A stretch of 48,720 nt of DNA from an uncultured Prevotella sp. (lineage in GTDB: Bacteria > Bacteroidota > Bacteroidia > Bacteroidales > Bacteroidaceae), in the NCBI GenBank assembly GCA_934183135.1, contig CAKPRX010000005.1, forward strand, positions 1 through 48,720, written 5' to 3'. Each line of letters begins with the position of its first letter. Within the stretch, counting starts at the first letter, position 1. The notes below the pieces were generated by a model. The model ran no database searches, had not been told where the DNA came from, and was given only the letters and a program-made list of their open reading frames with translations. Below are positions 47,973 through 48,720 of the stretch, piece after piece. The translations under genes were made by a program, and so were the position numbers.

Positions 47973-48720
47973 TTACAGTCCACGCGAGCCCTTGAGGTAC
48001 AGCTCGGGCCACAGATGCCTGGCATAGGTATAGCCCCGCAGCTCGTAGTAGGCACGCAGTCCCTCGGCGCGCTTCACAAAGTCATCGTAATCCTTGTTCT
48101 CGGGAGCCACCCACTGCACTTCGCTCAGCGCACCCATACGCGGCAGCACCTGATACTCGGCCAGCCGGGGCGAACCGATGTACTCGCTCCACAGGTTGGC
48201 CTGTACGCCCAGTATGCGGGCAGCCACAGCAGGTGTGGCAGTGGCCGGCACAGGCTCAAAGCTGTACGTCTTGGCGATAGGAAGCGTTCCGCCGATACAC
48301 AGGGGCTCATTGTTGGTCTTATCTGTCTGATAGTAGTCGAAGTAAGCATACGAGTTGGGCGTCATGATGACATCGTGGCCCAAGGCAGCAGCCTGTGCGC
48401 CCGGCTCGGCCCCTCGCCACGACATAATGGTGGCACTCTTGTCCACATTGCACTCCAGCAACTCGTCCCAGCCTATTATCTTGCGCCCCTTGGCAGCCAG
48501 GTACTTCTGGATGTCCATGGCAAAATAGCCCTGCAGCCGGTCCTCCTTGGTCTGCTTGCCCCCGGCCTTGATACCCAGGTCGCGGATGGCCTGCTGACAC
48601 CTGGCACAGGCAGCCCAGCGCATCTTGGGCGCCTCGTCGCCACCTATGTGTATGTACTCGGAGGGGAAGAGGTCGCACACCTCGTCGAGCACGTCCTTGG
48701 CGAACTGGTAGGTACGCGGA
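47973..48720 (-). CDS. GH20 beta-N-acetylhexosaminidase (3' part only)
   Basis: The frame is open to the right edge of the window, so the N-terminal part, including any signal peptide and the GH20b domain, is missing; about 249 C-terminal residues are present. The catalytic Asp-Glu pair is in YIHIGGDEAPK, followed by KIIGWDELLE, TIMSWRGAEPG and 'LGVQANLWSEYI', all typical of the GH20 TIM barrel. GH20 enzymes remove terminal GlcNAc or GalNAc by substrate-assisted catalysis; in gut Bacteroidales they act on host mucin and N-glycans. The tail after 'RHLWPELYLKGSRGL' shows no extra domain. Confidence 0.93.
   Translation of the reverse strand, partial: PRTYQFAKDVLDEVCDLFPSEYIHIGGDEAPKMRWAACARCQQAIRDLGIKAGGKQTKEDRLQGYFAMDIQKYLAAKGRKIIGWDELLECNVDKSATIMSWRGAEPGAQAAALGHDVIMTPNSYAYFDYYQTDKTNNEPLCIGGTLPIAKTYSFEPVPATATPAVAARILGVQANLWSEYIGSPRLAEYQVLPRMGALSEVQWVAPENKDYDDFVKRAEGLRAYYELRGYTYARHLWPELYLKGSRGL

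Noticed and set aside
1..48720. CRISPR array, prophage, integron or insertion-sequence transposase
   Set aside because: No regularly spaced short repeats with unique spacers and no phage, integrase or transposase proteins are visible in any frame.

Overview
The window looks like a chromosomal contig from a fairly high-GC member of the Bacteroidales, probably Prevotellaceae or a related gut lineage; the genus cannot be fixed from the sequence. The evidence is: many intergenic promoters with the Bacteroidetes-type -7 box TAnnTTTG (often with a TTTG -33 box 19-21 bp upstream), few Shine-Dalgarno sites, an N-succinylornithine-type transcarbamylase (argF'), GH92 and GH20 glycosidases, a NigD-like lipoprotein, DUF3575 and outer-membrane beta-barrel proteins, and the divergent efp/rpmH pair.

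Layout. 1-127: promoter and leader of what is most likely an rRNA operon running leftward off the window. 503-2332: secreted FN3-like protein. 3679-5544: glmS. 5623-9289: leftward group of two tandem Na+-dependent transporters and a helix-hairpin-helix protein. 9467-13443: VanZ-like protein, then a leftward operon of acyl-CoA synthetase, prfB, a 47-residue membrane protein and a CYTH protein. 13530-19315: arginine/proline block (argE-like, proB, proA, argF') followed by a non-catalytic FGE-fold protein. 19942-22267: divergent kbl and threonine dehydrogenase, the two steps of threonine breakdown to glycine. 22401-27038: leftward operon of PASTA protein, RluD-type pseudouridine synthase, ddl, acyltransferase and NigD-like lipoprotein. 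27319-29550: GH92 mannosidase. 29713-34836: leftward murF/GT4, GT2/radC and efp. 35060: rpmH. 36208-44696: rightward run of a phosphoglycerol-transferase-like membrane enzyme, a GT11-like fucosyltransferase, a DUF3575 protein, a CarboxypepD/OmpA-like protein and a very unusual outer-membrane protein built of five tandem barrel modules. 45131-47617: outer-membrane receptor. 47784: tRNA-Arg(CCT). 47973-end: GH20 hexosaminidase, cut by the window edge.

The most interesting signals are not ordinary genes. (1) Three copies of a ~472-bp intergenic element (2679, 19335, 35478) lie in the same orientation, about 16.7 and 16.1 kb apart. They keep the same length and the same order of hairpins although their sequence has drifted, and one stem shows a compensatory base change. 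(2) The 933-residue protein at 41895-44696 contains five ~180-residue beta-barrel-like repeats, suggesting either five small barrels or one barrel of up to about 40 strands. (3) A 276-bp intergenic unit with 42-bp terminal inverted repeats encloses a 72-bp element that recurs 30 kb away. No CRISPR array, prophage or transposase gene is visible.
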